From: Parasulfuritortus sp036391875
Lineage (GTDB): Bacteria > Pseudomonadota > Gammaproteobacteria > Burkholderiales > Thiobacillaceae
Assembly (NCBI GenBank): GCA_036391875.1
Contig: DASVZA010000041.1
Location: 149,118 to 213,117, forward strand
DNA length: 64,000 nucleotides
Direction: 5' to 3'
Shown: positions 57,033-64,000 of the stretch, piece after piece
Position numbering within the stretch: the first letter of the stretch is position 1
How the letters are laid out: each line of letters starts with the position of its first letter
The notes under the pieces: model-generated
Told to the model about the DNA's origin: nothing
Seen by the model: the letters and a program-made list of their open reading frames with translations, nothing else
Database searches by the model: none
Program-made: the position numbers and the translations under genes

Positions 57033-57704
57033 ATGAACATTCTCCTCATCGAGGATAATCGAGACCTCGCCCACAATATCTACGAGTTCTTCCAGGAAAA
57101 GGGCCACGAGATGGACATGGCCTGGGACGGCATTTCCGGCCTGCACCTGGCCGCCACCAATTCCTACGACGTCCTGATCCTCGATTGGATATTACCCGGC
57201 ATCGACGGCCTCACCGTCTGCCGCCGCCTGCGCGAGGCGGGCAACCAGACGCCGATCCTGATGCTCACCGCACGCGACTCGCTCAACCAGAAGATCGAAG
57301 GGCTTCAGGCCGGCGCCGACGACTACGTGGTCAAACCCTTCGCCATGGCCGAGGTCGAGGCACGGCTGGACGCGCTCATCCGCCGCTCGCAACTGCGCTC
57401 CAAAGAAGCGGTGCTGCGCGTCGGCGACCTGGAATTCAACACCGGCACGCTCCGGGTCACACGGGCCGGCCGCCAGATCGAACTGCCCCGTATCCCGCTC
57501 AAGCTGCTGGAGATGCTGATGCGCGCCTCGCCGCGCGTGGTGCCGAGCGAGGAACTGGAAAAGGAGATCTGGGGCGAATCCGCCTTCGACCGGGAGACCC
57601 TGCGGGTCCACCTGCACAGCCTGCGCCATGCCATCGAACAGCCCGGCGAAAAACCGCTGCTCAAGACCCATCGCGGCATCGGCTACCAGATCAGCGATGA
57701 CTGA
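57033..57704 (+). CDS. OmpR-family response regulator
   Basis: 223 residues. Receiver: LLIEDNRDLA, acceptor Asp in LILDWILPG, LMLTAR, Lys in DYVVKPFA; winged-helix output: PRIPLKLLEMLMRASPRVVP and THRGIGYQI. It forms a pair with the kinase gene 46 nt downstream. It is divergent from the TSUP operon, which it may regulate. The signal is unknown. Confidence 0.9.
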   Translation: MNILLIEDNRDLAHNIYEFFQEKGHEMDMAWDGISGLHLAATNSYDVLILDWILPGIDGLTVCRRLREAGNQTPILMLTARDSLNQKIEGLQAGADDYVVKPFAMAEVEARLDALIRRSQLRSKEAVLRVGDLEFNTGTLRVTRAGRQIELPRIPLKLLEMLMRASPRVVPSEELEKEIWGESAFDRETLRVHLHSLRHAIEQPGEKPLLKTHRGIGYQISDD

Positions 57705-57750
57705 AGCAGCCGGCTTTCCCGGGCAGCGCCTCTAACCGGCCGTCACTGCC

Positions 57751-59049
57751 ATGGCATTCCAGCTGAAGAACGCCCTGAGCCGCCGCCTGCGGTTCCGTCT
57801 CGCCGCCACCTTTGCCCTGTTCGGCACGCTGGTCAGCCTGTTGCTGTCCGGCATCGTCTTCCTGGCCGAACAGCACGGCAGCGACCGCCTGATGGACGAG
57901 ACCCTGCGCTCGGAACTGCAGGACTACATGGCGCGGCGGGCACGCAACCCCGCTTCCGTGCCGCCGGCGACGATCAGCATCCGCGGCTACGTCTTCCGGC
58001 CGGACGCGGAACAGCCGGACATCCCGCCGCAAATCCTGACCCTGCAGCCCGGCGCGCATCGCCTGGCGATGAACGGTATCGTCTACCGGGCGCGAGCCGA
58101 AAATCAGGGCGGCGTGCGCTACGTCATGCTGTTCAACGAGAGCCAGCAGCGCCTGCGGGACAAGGAGTTCCTGCTCCTGCTGGTCGTCGGCACCCTGGCC
58201 ACTGCGCTGGTTTCCGCGGCACTGGGCTGGTGGCTGGCCTGGCGCCTGGTCGCCCCGGTGGCCAAGCTGGCCCAGCTGATCGGCAGCACCGAACCGGAAC
58301 GGGCCAAGCTGGAAGCGACCGAATTCTCCGACGACGAGATCGGCAAGCTGGCCAGCGGCGTGTTCGGCGAGTACGTGAAGCGCATGCACGCCTTCATCAG
58401 CCGCGAACATGCCTTCACCACCGACGTCAGCCACGAACTGCGCACGCCGCTCTCCATCGTCCGCGGCGTGGTGGAACTGCTGGAGCGCGACCCGTCCCTG
58501 GACGAGCGGGCACACCTGCGGGTCGACCGGATCAGGCGCGCAGTCGACGGCATGATCGACACCACCTCCGCCTTGCTGCTCATGGCCCGCGAGGAAAGCA
58601 TGCACCAGGCGCCGAGCGTGCCATGCGACGTGTGCCGGGTGGTGCGCGAAGCGATCGACAACCACAGCCACATGCTCAGCCCGAGCACCACCGTGCAGCT
58701 CGATTGCCGCAGCCAACCACAGCTGCCGGTCGAGAGCACATTGCTCAAGATCGTCATCGCCAACCTGGTGCTGAACGCCTTCACCCACACCACCCGCGGC
58801 AACGTCAACGTGGTCGTCGACGAGCAGGGCGTCACCGTGACGGACACGGGCAGCGGCATCTCGGAAGACGACATCAAGAAGATATTCCAGAAGCACTTCA
58901 AGGGTCCGCTCAGCACCGGCTCCGGCATCGGTCTGTCGCTCGTCAAGCGCATCTGCGACCGTTACGGCTGGGAAATCGCCATCCACAGCTCGGTGGACAA
59001 GGGCACGTCCGCCCAACTGCTCTACTCGGGTGCCAAACACCTGTCTTAA
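57751..59049 (+). CDS. sensor histidine kinase, partner of the preceding regulator
   Basis: 432 residues. Two membrane segments (LAATFALFGTLVSLLLSGIVF and LLLLVVGTLATALVSAALGW) enclose a short periplasmic domain of about 110 residues; HAMP; H-box AFTTDVSHELRTPLSIV; N-box IVIANLVLNAFTHT; G-boxes VTDTGSGISE and GSGIGLSLV. QseC-like layout. A terminator follows immediately. Confidence 0.9.
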   Translation: MAFQLKNALSRRLRFRLAATFALFGTLVSLLLSGIVFLAEQHGSDRLMDETLRSELQDYMARRARNPASVPPATISIRGYVFRPDAEQPDIPPQILTLQPGAHRLAMNGIVYRARAENQGGVRYVMLFNESQQRLRDKEFLLLLVVGTLATALVSAALGWWLAWRLVAPVAKLAQLIGSTEPERAKLEATEFSDDEIGKLASGVFGEYVKRMHAFISREHAFTTDVSHELRTPLSIVRGVVELLERDPSLDERAHLRVDRIRRAVDGMIDTTSALLLMAREESMHQAPSVPCDVCRVVREAIDNHSHMLSPSTTVQLDCRSQPQLPVESTLLKIVIANLVLNAFTHTTRGNVNVVVDEQGVTVTDTGSGISEDDIKKIFQKHFKGPLSTGSGIGLSLVKRICDRYGWEIAIHSSVDKGTSAQLLYSGAKHLS

Positions 59050-59071
59050 AGACGGCTTCAGCCGTTTTTTA
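59048..59071 (+). terminator. rho-independent terminator after the sensor kinase gene
   Basis: AAAGACGGC-TTCA-GCCGTTTTTT: 5-bp GC-rich stem extended by A-T pairs, tetraloop and six T. It begins at the stop codon of the kinase gene. Confidence 0.85.
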
Positions 59072-59255
59072 ACGTTTTCTTTATGTTCAGTGAACGTTGC
59101 CTGAAGGATCGCAGTGCTAAGTTGTCGTCGAGGCCTGAGCGGGCAACATCGCCCCCAGCGCCGTGAGCCTGACGAGATGCCGGACATGCGAGCCAAGTCC
59201 GGGTCGGGCAACCGATGGAACGTGTCCGCAGGACACATTTCGTTTGGGGGCAACC

Positions 59256-59474
59256 ATGAAGACCATGTCGATGAACCATTCAGCTGTATCCGGCAGCCGA
59301 GCCGAGCCGCATGCCGGAAACGGCCTGTTCGCCCAACTGCGTGCCATGTCCCGCAGGCTGGCCGACGGCGTGCGCCGGCAAGATGACGTCTTCGCCGCCA
59401 TCGGCCTGGCCGAGAACGGCGATATCGAAGGCGCGACCGAACTGTACGAGCAGACCCGGCGCACCAAGTCCTGA
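59256..59474 (+). CDS. small hypothetical protein (72 residues)
   Basis: ATG at 59256 with TTTGGGGG upstream. The product (MKTMSMNHSAVSG...) has a helical basic centre (LFAQLRAMSRRLADGVRRQD) and a polar C terminus (GDIEGATELYEQTRR). I recognise no family. It is bounded by its own terminator downstream and a terminator upstream, so it is a separate short transcription unit. GTGTCC-GCA-GGACAC at 59222-59236 is a perfect hairpin in its leader. It lies next to cbbM on the opposite strand. Confidence 0.6.
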   Translation: MKTMSMNHSAVSGSRAEPHAGNGLFAQLRAMSRRLADGVRRQDDVFAAIGLAENGDIEGATELYEQTRRTKS

Positions 59475-59492
59475 ATACCCGATACTGAGCCG

Positions 59493-59519
59493 AAACCGCC
59501 CGGATCCCGGGCGGTTTTA
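59493..59519 (+). terminator. terminator of the 72-residue gene
   Basis: AAACCGCCCGG-ATC-CCGGGCGGTTTTA: strong stem with a following T-rich run (TTTTATTTT). It starts 19 nt after the stop codon. Confidence 0.8.
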
Positions 59520-59520
59520 T

Positions 59521-59567
<47 letters not shown>

Positions 59568-59589
59568 ATGGCGAGGCAGCCGGCTGTGC

Positions 59590-60969
59590 TTACTTGTGCA
59601 CGCCCAGCTTCTCGCGCCAGCCCGGGAACAGCTTGTCGGCATCCTTGGGGAAGGATTCGAAGGCACGGGCGAATTCCTTGTGCTCCTTGGCGAACTCGAT
59701 CGGGTCGGCACCGGCCTTCCAGCACTCGTAGGACTGACGCAGGGAGATCGCGCCAGCCGCCGGGCTGTCGATGTGGCCGTAGGAGCCGCCGCCGGCGGTG
59801 TTGATCACGTTGCCGTGGCCCAGGTTCTCGAAGAAGCCAGGCAGACGCAGTGCGTTCATGCCGCCGGAGATGATCGGGGTGGTGGGCTTCATGCCGTACC
59901 ACTTCTGGAAGTAGACCGGGCCCTGGCACTCGTCGCGCTCGATCATGTAGGCGATGATCTTGTCGTCGCCTTCGCCTTCCATCTTGCCGTAGCCCATGGT
60001 GCCGACGTGGATACCGGAGGCACCCTGCAGACGGCTCATCTTGGCCAGCACGAAGGCGGTGTAGCCGCGCTTGGAGCTGGGGGAGGTCACGGCGCCGTGG
60101 CCGGCACGGTGATAGTGCAGGTACTGACCGGGGTACTGACGGCGGGCGGTGGTGACCATGCCCGGGCCGCCGACGTAGCCGTCGACCAGGAAGGCCAGCT
60201 TGTCGGCATCGGGACCGAACACTTCCAGCGCGTAATCGGCGCGAGCGCACATTTCGTAGTGGTCGTCGGCGGTGATGTTCATGGAGAACAGCTTGGCCTG
60301 GCCGGTTTCGTCCTGGGCGCGCTTCATGGAGTCATAGACCAGCGGCAGCACCTTCTTCAGCGGGCAGAAGACCTGGTTGCCCTGGGGCTCGTCGTTCTTG
60401 ATGAAGTCGCCACCGAGCCAGAACTGGTACGCGGCCTTGGCGAACGGCTCGGGGCGCAGGCCCAGCTTCGGCTTGATGATGGTGCCGGCGATGTAGCCGC
60501 CGTTCTCGACCGGACGGCCGAGGATGCGCCACAGGTTGGAGATGTCGGTGGCGGGGCCGTCGAACATCTGGATGGCGCGCTCGGGCACGTAGAAGTCGAT
60601 CATCTTGGCGTGCTCGATGTCGCCCATGCCCTGGTTGTTGCCGATGGCCAGGGTCAGGAAGGAAACCATCATGAAACGGCCGTCGGTGACGTTGCGGTCG
60701 AACAGTTCCAGAGGATAGGCGATCCGCATGTCCTCGGTGGCTTCGTCGATGTAGTAGACCAGGGCGTCGACGCCCTTGGTGAACTCGTCGGTGGTCGAGA
60801 CTTCGACGTTGGTGCCGGTGGAGGACTCGGCTGCGAAGTGAGCAGCGGCTTCCAGGTAACCGTAGCCGGCCTTGGGCTTCATCTTGTAGGCGACCAGAAT
60901 GTGCTTGCCACCCTTGATCAGGTCCTCTTCCTTGAGGGACAGGTCGGCATAACGTGCGGATTGATCCAT
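59590..60969 (-). CDS. cbbM: RuBisCO form II large subunit
   Basis: 459 residues, typical of form II. Catalytic blocks: GTIIKPKLGLRPEP (active-site Lys), GGDFIKNDEPQGNQ (carbamylated Lys, Asp, Glu), YHRAGHGA, the loop 6 Lys in TMGYGKMEGE, IISGGMNALRLP and TAGGGSYGH. No small subunit is needed. It works at high CO2 and low O2, complementing the form I enzyme. AAGGAGCAAGAG precedes the ATG. It is a single-gene unit here with its own terminator; its activase pair cbbQ2-cbbO2 lies at 47.6-50.8 kb. Confidence 0.98.
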   Translation of the reverse strand: MDQSARYADLSLKEEDLIKGGKHILVAYKMKPKAGYGYLEAAAHFAAESSTGTNVEVSTTDEFTKGVDALVYYIDEATEDMRIAYPLELFDRNVTDGRFMMVSFLTLAIGNNQGMGDIEHAKMIDFYVPERAIQMFDGPATDISNLWRILGRPVENGGYIAGTIIKPKLGLRPEPFAKAAYQFWLGGDFIKNDEPQGNQVFCPLKKVLPLVYDSMKRAQDETGQAKLFSMNITADDHYEMCARADYALEVFGPDADKLAFLVDGYVGGPGMVTTARRQYPGQYLHYHRAGHGAVTSPSSKRGYTAFVLAKMSRLQGASGIHVGTMGYGKMEGEGDDKIIAYMIERDECQGPVYFQKWYGMKPTTPIISGGMNALRLPGFFENLGHGNVINTAGGGSYGHIDSPAAGAISLRQSYECWKAGADPIEFAKEHKEFARAFESFPKDADKLFPGWREKLGVHK

Positions 60970-61061
60970 CTCTTGCTCCTTAGCGTCTGTGATTAACCGG
61001 GAAACCGGATTGCTTGATTACCCTACTCGAAACAGGGATGGACTATATCGGTAGCGATACA

Positions 61062-61084
61062 TAAGAAAAATTCACGATTTTTTA
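61062..61084 (-). promoter_or_regulatory. putative CbbR operator upstream of cbbM
   Basis: TAA-N7-TCA-N7-TTA in the AT-rich gap between cbbM and cbbR2, 93 nt upstream of the cbbM ATG. The same triplets and spacing occur upstream of cbbQ2. Confidence 0.62.
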
Positions 61085-61117
61085 TACAATAAATAAGCCA
61101 CAACTTATCAATCAATC

Positions 61118-62020
61118 ATGTTGCACATCACCCTGCGTCAATTCCAGGTATTCGAAGCCGCGGCCCGCCACCTGTCATTTTCTCGTGCGGCCAAGGAACT
61201 GCACCTATCTCAGCCCGGCGTCTCGATGCAGATCAAGCAACTGGAGGAGACGGTCGGCCGGCCGCTGTTCGAGCAGATGGGCAAGAAGCTGTTCCTGACC
61301 GAGGTCGGCCGCGAGGTGCTGCGCGCCGCGCAGGCCATCGCCCAGCAGCTGGTCGATCTGGAGGACACCCTCGACGACCTGCGCGGCCTCAAGCAGGGCG
61401 CCCTCACGGTCGGCGTGGTCAGCACGGTGAGCTACTTCGCCATCCGGCTGATCAGCCGCTTCCGCCAGGAGCACCCGGAGGTGCGCATCACCCTCAACGT
61501 GGTCAACCGGGAAACCCTGCTGGCGCAGCTCGCCAACAACGAGGTAGACCTCGCCCTGATGGGCCAGCCGCCCAGCAACCAGGACCTCGATTCGACCCCC
61601 TTCATGGAAAACCCGCTGGTGGTGATCGCCCCCTACAGCCACCCGCTGGCCAAGCTGAAGCACATCCCGCTGACCCGCATCGCCGAGGAGGCGTTCGTCG
61701 CCCGCGAAACCGGCTCCGGCACGCGCAACGCGACCGAGGCATTCTTCCAGTCGCACGGACTGGTCCTGAAGGCGGCGATGGAGATGAACAAGAACGAGGC
61801 GATCAAGCAGGCCGTGGAAGCCGGCCTGGGCCTGGGCGTGGTGTCACGCCACACGGTGACGCTGGAACTGGCGGCGCGCCGGCTCACCACCCTCGACGTG
61901 GAAGACTTCCCGATCCGCCGCCAGTGGCACCTGGTCAGCCGGCACAACAAGCACTTCTCGCTGGCCGCCAGCGCCTTCGCCAAGTTCGTCCTGACCCAGG
62001 CGGCCAAGGAAGCCGCCTAG
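61118..62020 (+). CDS. cbbR: LysR-type regulator CbbR of cbbM
   Basis: 300 residues. HTH (LRQFQVFEAAARHLSFSRAA, SQPGVSMQIKQLEETVG) and effector domain (GALTVGVVSTVSYFAIRLI, ARETGSGTRNATEAFF, MEMNKNEAIKQAVEAG). Divergent from cbbM, the normal arrangement for the form II-specific CbbR. It differs clearly from CbbR1 at 16575. Its stop overlaps the convergent antiporter gene by 4 nt. Confidence 0.93.
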   Translation: MLHITLRQFQVFEAAARHLSFSRAAKELHLSQPGVSMQIKQLEETVGRPLFEQMGKKLFLTEVGREVLRAAQAIAQQLVDLEDTLDDLRGLKQGALTVGVVSTVSYFAIRLISRFRQEHPEVRITLNVVNRETLLAQLANNEVDLALMGQPPSNQDLDSTPFMENPLVVIAPYSHPLAKLKHIPLTRIAEEAFVARETGSGTRNATEAFFQSHGLVLKAAMEMNKNEAIKQAVEAGLGLGVVSRHTVTLELAARRLTTLDVEDFPIRRQWHLVSRHNKHFSLAASAFAKFVLTQAAKEAA

Positions 62021-63231
62021 GCTGGCGTCTCGGACGATGGCCGATTCCGGCAGAGCGCCTTCAGGGCGAACGGCGCCAGCAAGGTGGTGAAGGCAACCAC
62101 CAGCAGCAGGCCGGCGTAGACCTCGTTGCTGAAGATGCCCGAGACCCGGCCCAGCTCGGCGAAGATCAGGCCGACCTCGCCGCGCGGCACCATGGCCGCG
62201 CCGATCAGCCAGCGGCTGTGCCACGATTCCCGGGCCAGCAACAGCGCGCCGGCCACCTTGCCGACGATGGCAACCAACAGCATGCCGGCCGAGAACAGCC
62301 AGATGAAACCGGAACCCCAGTCGATCTCGCGCATGTTGAGCGACAGGCCGACGGTGACGAAGAAGATCGGTGTGAACAGGTGAACGATGGGCTGCATCTG
62401 GCTCTCGATCCGGTGCGCGAATTCAGGATCGGCCTTGAGGGCGATGCCGAACGGCAGGAAGAAGCGGCGCGACAGGGCGAGACCGGCGGCGAAACCGCCC
62501 AACAGCTCCGGCACGCCGAGGGCGTGCGCCAGCCAGGCGAAGAACAGCACCAGGGAAACGATGGTGGCCGGGATCAGGCCGGGAATGTCGCTGCTCAGGT
62601 CGACCCGCCGGATCATGAGCGACATCAGCTTGGCCAGCGCCGGCGCGATCAGGAAGAAGACCACGACGAACAGGACAACCTTGCCGGCATTGGCCAGGTT
62701 GACGCCGCCGCCGGTGGAAAACTCGTAGAGCAGGGCCAGCAGCACCACGCCCAGGATGTCGTCGAGCACGGCGGCGCCCAACACCACCTGGCCCTCCGGG
62801 CTGTTCTTGCGGCCGAGATCGGACAGCGCCCGGATGGTGATGCCGATGCTGGTCGCGGTCAGGGTACCGCCGGCGAACAGGGACGTCACCAGATTGAGGC
62901 CGAATCCCCAGCGCGCCAGGGCGAAACCGAGCAGGAAGGGCAGGACGAAGCCGGCCACCGCGACCAGTACGGCGCGCCCGCCGCTGCGCACCAGCTTGCC
63001 CAGGTCGGTCTCCAGGCCGACCTCGAACAGCAGCAGGATGATGCCGATCTCGGCCAGCAGCTTGACGACCTCGCTGAGCGGCACCCAGCCCAGCAGGCTG
63101 GGGCCGACCACGACGCCGGCCAGCAGCTCGCCGATCACCGCCGGTGCGTGCAGCCGCGCGGCCAGTTCGCCGAACAGGCGGGCCGCCAGCAGGATGATCA
63201 TCAGCTGGAGGAAGAATTCGTGTGCTGCCAT
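62017..63231 (-). CDS. CPA2-type cation/proton antiporter
   Basis: 404 residues, about 12 hydrophobic segments. Family blocks: LFGELAARLHAPAVIGELLAG, GIILLLFEVGLETDLG, and GAAVLDDILGVVLLAL, which contains the ion-binding Asp pair. There is no C-terminal TrkA/RCK domain, unlike KefB/C. It exchanges Na+ or K+ for protons across the inner membrane. It is convergent with cbbR2. Confidence 0.88.
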   Translation of the reverse strand: MAAHEFFLQLMIILLAARLFGELAARLHAPAVIGELLAGVVVGPSLLGWVPLSEVVKLLAEIGIILLLFEVGLETDLGKLVRSGGRAVLVAVAGFVLPFLLGFALARWGFGLNLVTSLFAGGTLTATSIGITIRALSDLGRKNSPEGQVVLGAAVLDDILGVVLLALLYEFSTGGGVNLANAGKVVLFVVVFFLIAPALAKLMSLMIRRVDLSSDIPGLIPATIVSLVLFFAWLAHALGVPELLGGFAAGLALSRRFFLPFGIALKADPEFAHRIESQMQPIVHLFTPIFFVTVGLSLNMREIDWGSGFIWLFSAGMLLVAIVGKVAGALLLARESWHSRWLIGAAMVPRGEVGLIFAELGRVSGIFSNEVYAGLLLVVAFTTLLAPFALKALCRNRPSSETPA

Positions 63232-63286
63232 GGCTTTGCCGCCAGTCTACAACGTCCCGCGCCGCCGGGCCGCGGCGGCGCGGTGT

Positions 63287-63814
63287 TCAGTGGCTGTCTG
63301 CCGTCTGGCCGCCGTTCTTGCCGGCGGCGACCCGGTCGCCCACCGCGAACAGCACGCCGGAGACGACGAAGGTCATGTGGATGCCGACCTTCCAGGCCAA
63401 CTGTTCGTTGGTCATGCTCTCCACGTGCATGAAGGCCTTGAGCAGTTCGATGCCGGAGATCGCGACGATGGAGCCGATCAGCTTCATCTTCAGCTCGGCG
63501 AAGCCGACGTGGCCCATCCAGGACGGGCGATCCTCGTGGTCCCCGGTGTTGATGCGGGAGACGAAGTTCTCGTAGCCGGCGAAGACGATGATGATCAGCA
63601 GGTTGGCCACCATCACCACGTCGATCAGCGACAGCAGGCCGATGATCACTTCGCTGCCTTCGGCGTTGAACACCATCGGCATGAAATGGACGAACTCCCT
63701 GCCGAACTTGACCAGCAGCAGGGCGAGGGCGACGACCAGACCGAGATAGAACGGGGCCAGCAGCCAGCGGGCGCCGAAGATCAGGGTTTCCAGACTGTTT
63801 TCAAAGCGTTTCAA
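63287..63814 (-). CDS. YqhA family (UPF0114) membrane protein
   Basis: 175 residues, four hydrophobic segments. Start MKRFENSLETLIFGARWLLA and the block VVMVANLLIIIVFAGYENFV are typical of the UPF0114/YqhA family. The function is unknown in the family. AGAGGTAGTCC precedes the ATG. It is followed by the htpX fragment on the same strand upstream side only through the window edge, so operon structure is not clear. Confidence 0.85.
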   Translation of the reverse strand: MKRFENSLETLIFGARWLLAPFYLGLVVALALLLVKFGREFVHFMPMVFNAEGSEVIIGLLSLIDVVMVANLLIIIVFAGYENFVSRINTGDHEDRPSWMGHVGFAELKMKLIGSIVAISGIELLKAFMHVESMTNEQLAWKVGIHMTFVVSGVLFAVGDRVAAGKNGGQTADSH

Positions 63815-63875
63815 TGGACTACCTCTTCGGTTGAACGCGATCCGCAGCGGCCATACCGGCCGCCGGCGGGGATGT

Positions 63876-64000
63876 TCAGCGGATCTCGACGTTGTTGCGC
63901 AGCGCCTCGATGCGCTCTTCCAGCGGCGGATGGGTCATGAACAGGCGCTTCAGGCCGCTCGCGCCGCCGCCGGCGATGCCGAAGGCCGCCATCTTGTCCG
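63876..64000 (-). CDS. htpX: protease HtpX (3' end only, cut by window edge)
   Basis: The last 40 codons on the minus strand read DKMAAFGIAGG, GLKRLFMTHPPLEERIEALR, then NNVEIR and TGA. The FxTHPPLxxRIxxL ending is the conserved C terminus of HtpX, a membrane zinc metalloprotease of envelope stress. The catalytic region lies outside the window. Confidence 0.8.
   Translation of the reverse strand, partial: DKMAAFGIAGGGASGLKRLFMTHPPLEERIEALRNNVEIR

Overview
The window reads as a stretch of GC-rich chromosome from a chemolithoautotrophic, sulfur-oxidising betaproteobacterium of the Thiobacillus/Hydrogenophilales type. The evidence is the combination of a dissimilatory APS reductase operon (aprM-aprB-aprA), a complete form I RuBisCO operon (cbbL-cbbS-cbbQ-gamma carbonic anhydrase-cbbO) with a divergent cbbR, a form II RuBisCO (cbbM) with its own divergent cbbR, a second cbbQ-cbbO pair, and a DabB-type inorganic carbon transporter subunit. 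The genus is an inference from gene content; no rRNA is present.

Layout. 1-4.5 kb: partial dabB, divergent from aprMBA. 4.5-10.2 kb: accessory DNA with a barrel-fold protein, a umuC remnant, an internally deleted SRAP gene, an exonuclease/GIY-YIG fusion, a secreted HNH-like protein, and two integron-type cassettes (DUF4062 and GNAT) with recognisable attC sites but no integrase. 10.2-17.5 kb: form I cbb operon and cbbR. 17.6-27 kb: membrane protease, a cell-wall/polysaccharide operon (CE4 deacetylase, glycoside hydrolase, serine hydrolase-NamZ) divergent from creB-creC-creD and an M23 peptidase. 27-34.4 kb: truncated haemoglobin behind a sigma54-like promoter, then polX-archease-dnaK-dnaJ-rtcB, which looks like an RNA-repair and chaperone operon. 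34.4-39.0 kb: an AT-richer island inserted exactly at the start codon of the next operon gene (MJ1316 RNA-end-recognition domain). It carries a bacterial ubiquitin-like module (Multi_ubiq, DUF6791-ThiF E1, DUF6527) and, divergently, RHH, GNAT, XRE and ImmA genes. 39.3-42 kb: VIT/vWA protein and its own exosortase. 42-47.5 kb: methyltransferase, Mth938 protein, a Lon-like protease split by an amber codon, UspA, and a zinc-ribbon/pilin fusion. 47.6-50.8 kb: cbbQ2-cbbO2. 50.9-59.5 kb: sensory and transport genes (FIST, HD-GYP, UspA, TSUP, two-component pair). 59.6-62 kb: cbbM and cbbR2. 62-64 kb: cation/proton antiporter, YqhA-like protein and the 3' end of htpX.

How it fits together. Reduced sulfur is oxidised through APS reductase; the electrons and ATP feed CO2 fixation by two RuBisCO forms, each with a CbbQ/CbbO activase pair, helped by a DAB-type carbon transporter and an operon-encoded gamma carbonic anhydrase. 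A shared 23-bp pattern (TAA-N7-TNN-N7-TTA) lies upstream of dabB, cbbL, cbbQ2 and cbbM and is a good candidate for a common CbbR operator, which would reunite cbbM with the distant cbbQ2O2 pair as one regulon. Small palindromic repeats sit inside the cbb operons, one of them in frame inside cbbO1.

The most interesting item is the island at 34.4-39.0 kb: a compact ubiquitin-like conjugation module whose insertion left a 5-bp duplication and replaced the ATG of the RNA-repair gene by TTG, stranding its ribosome binding site at the end of rtcB.
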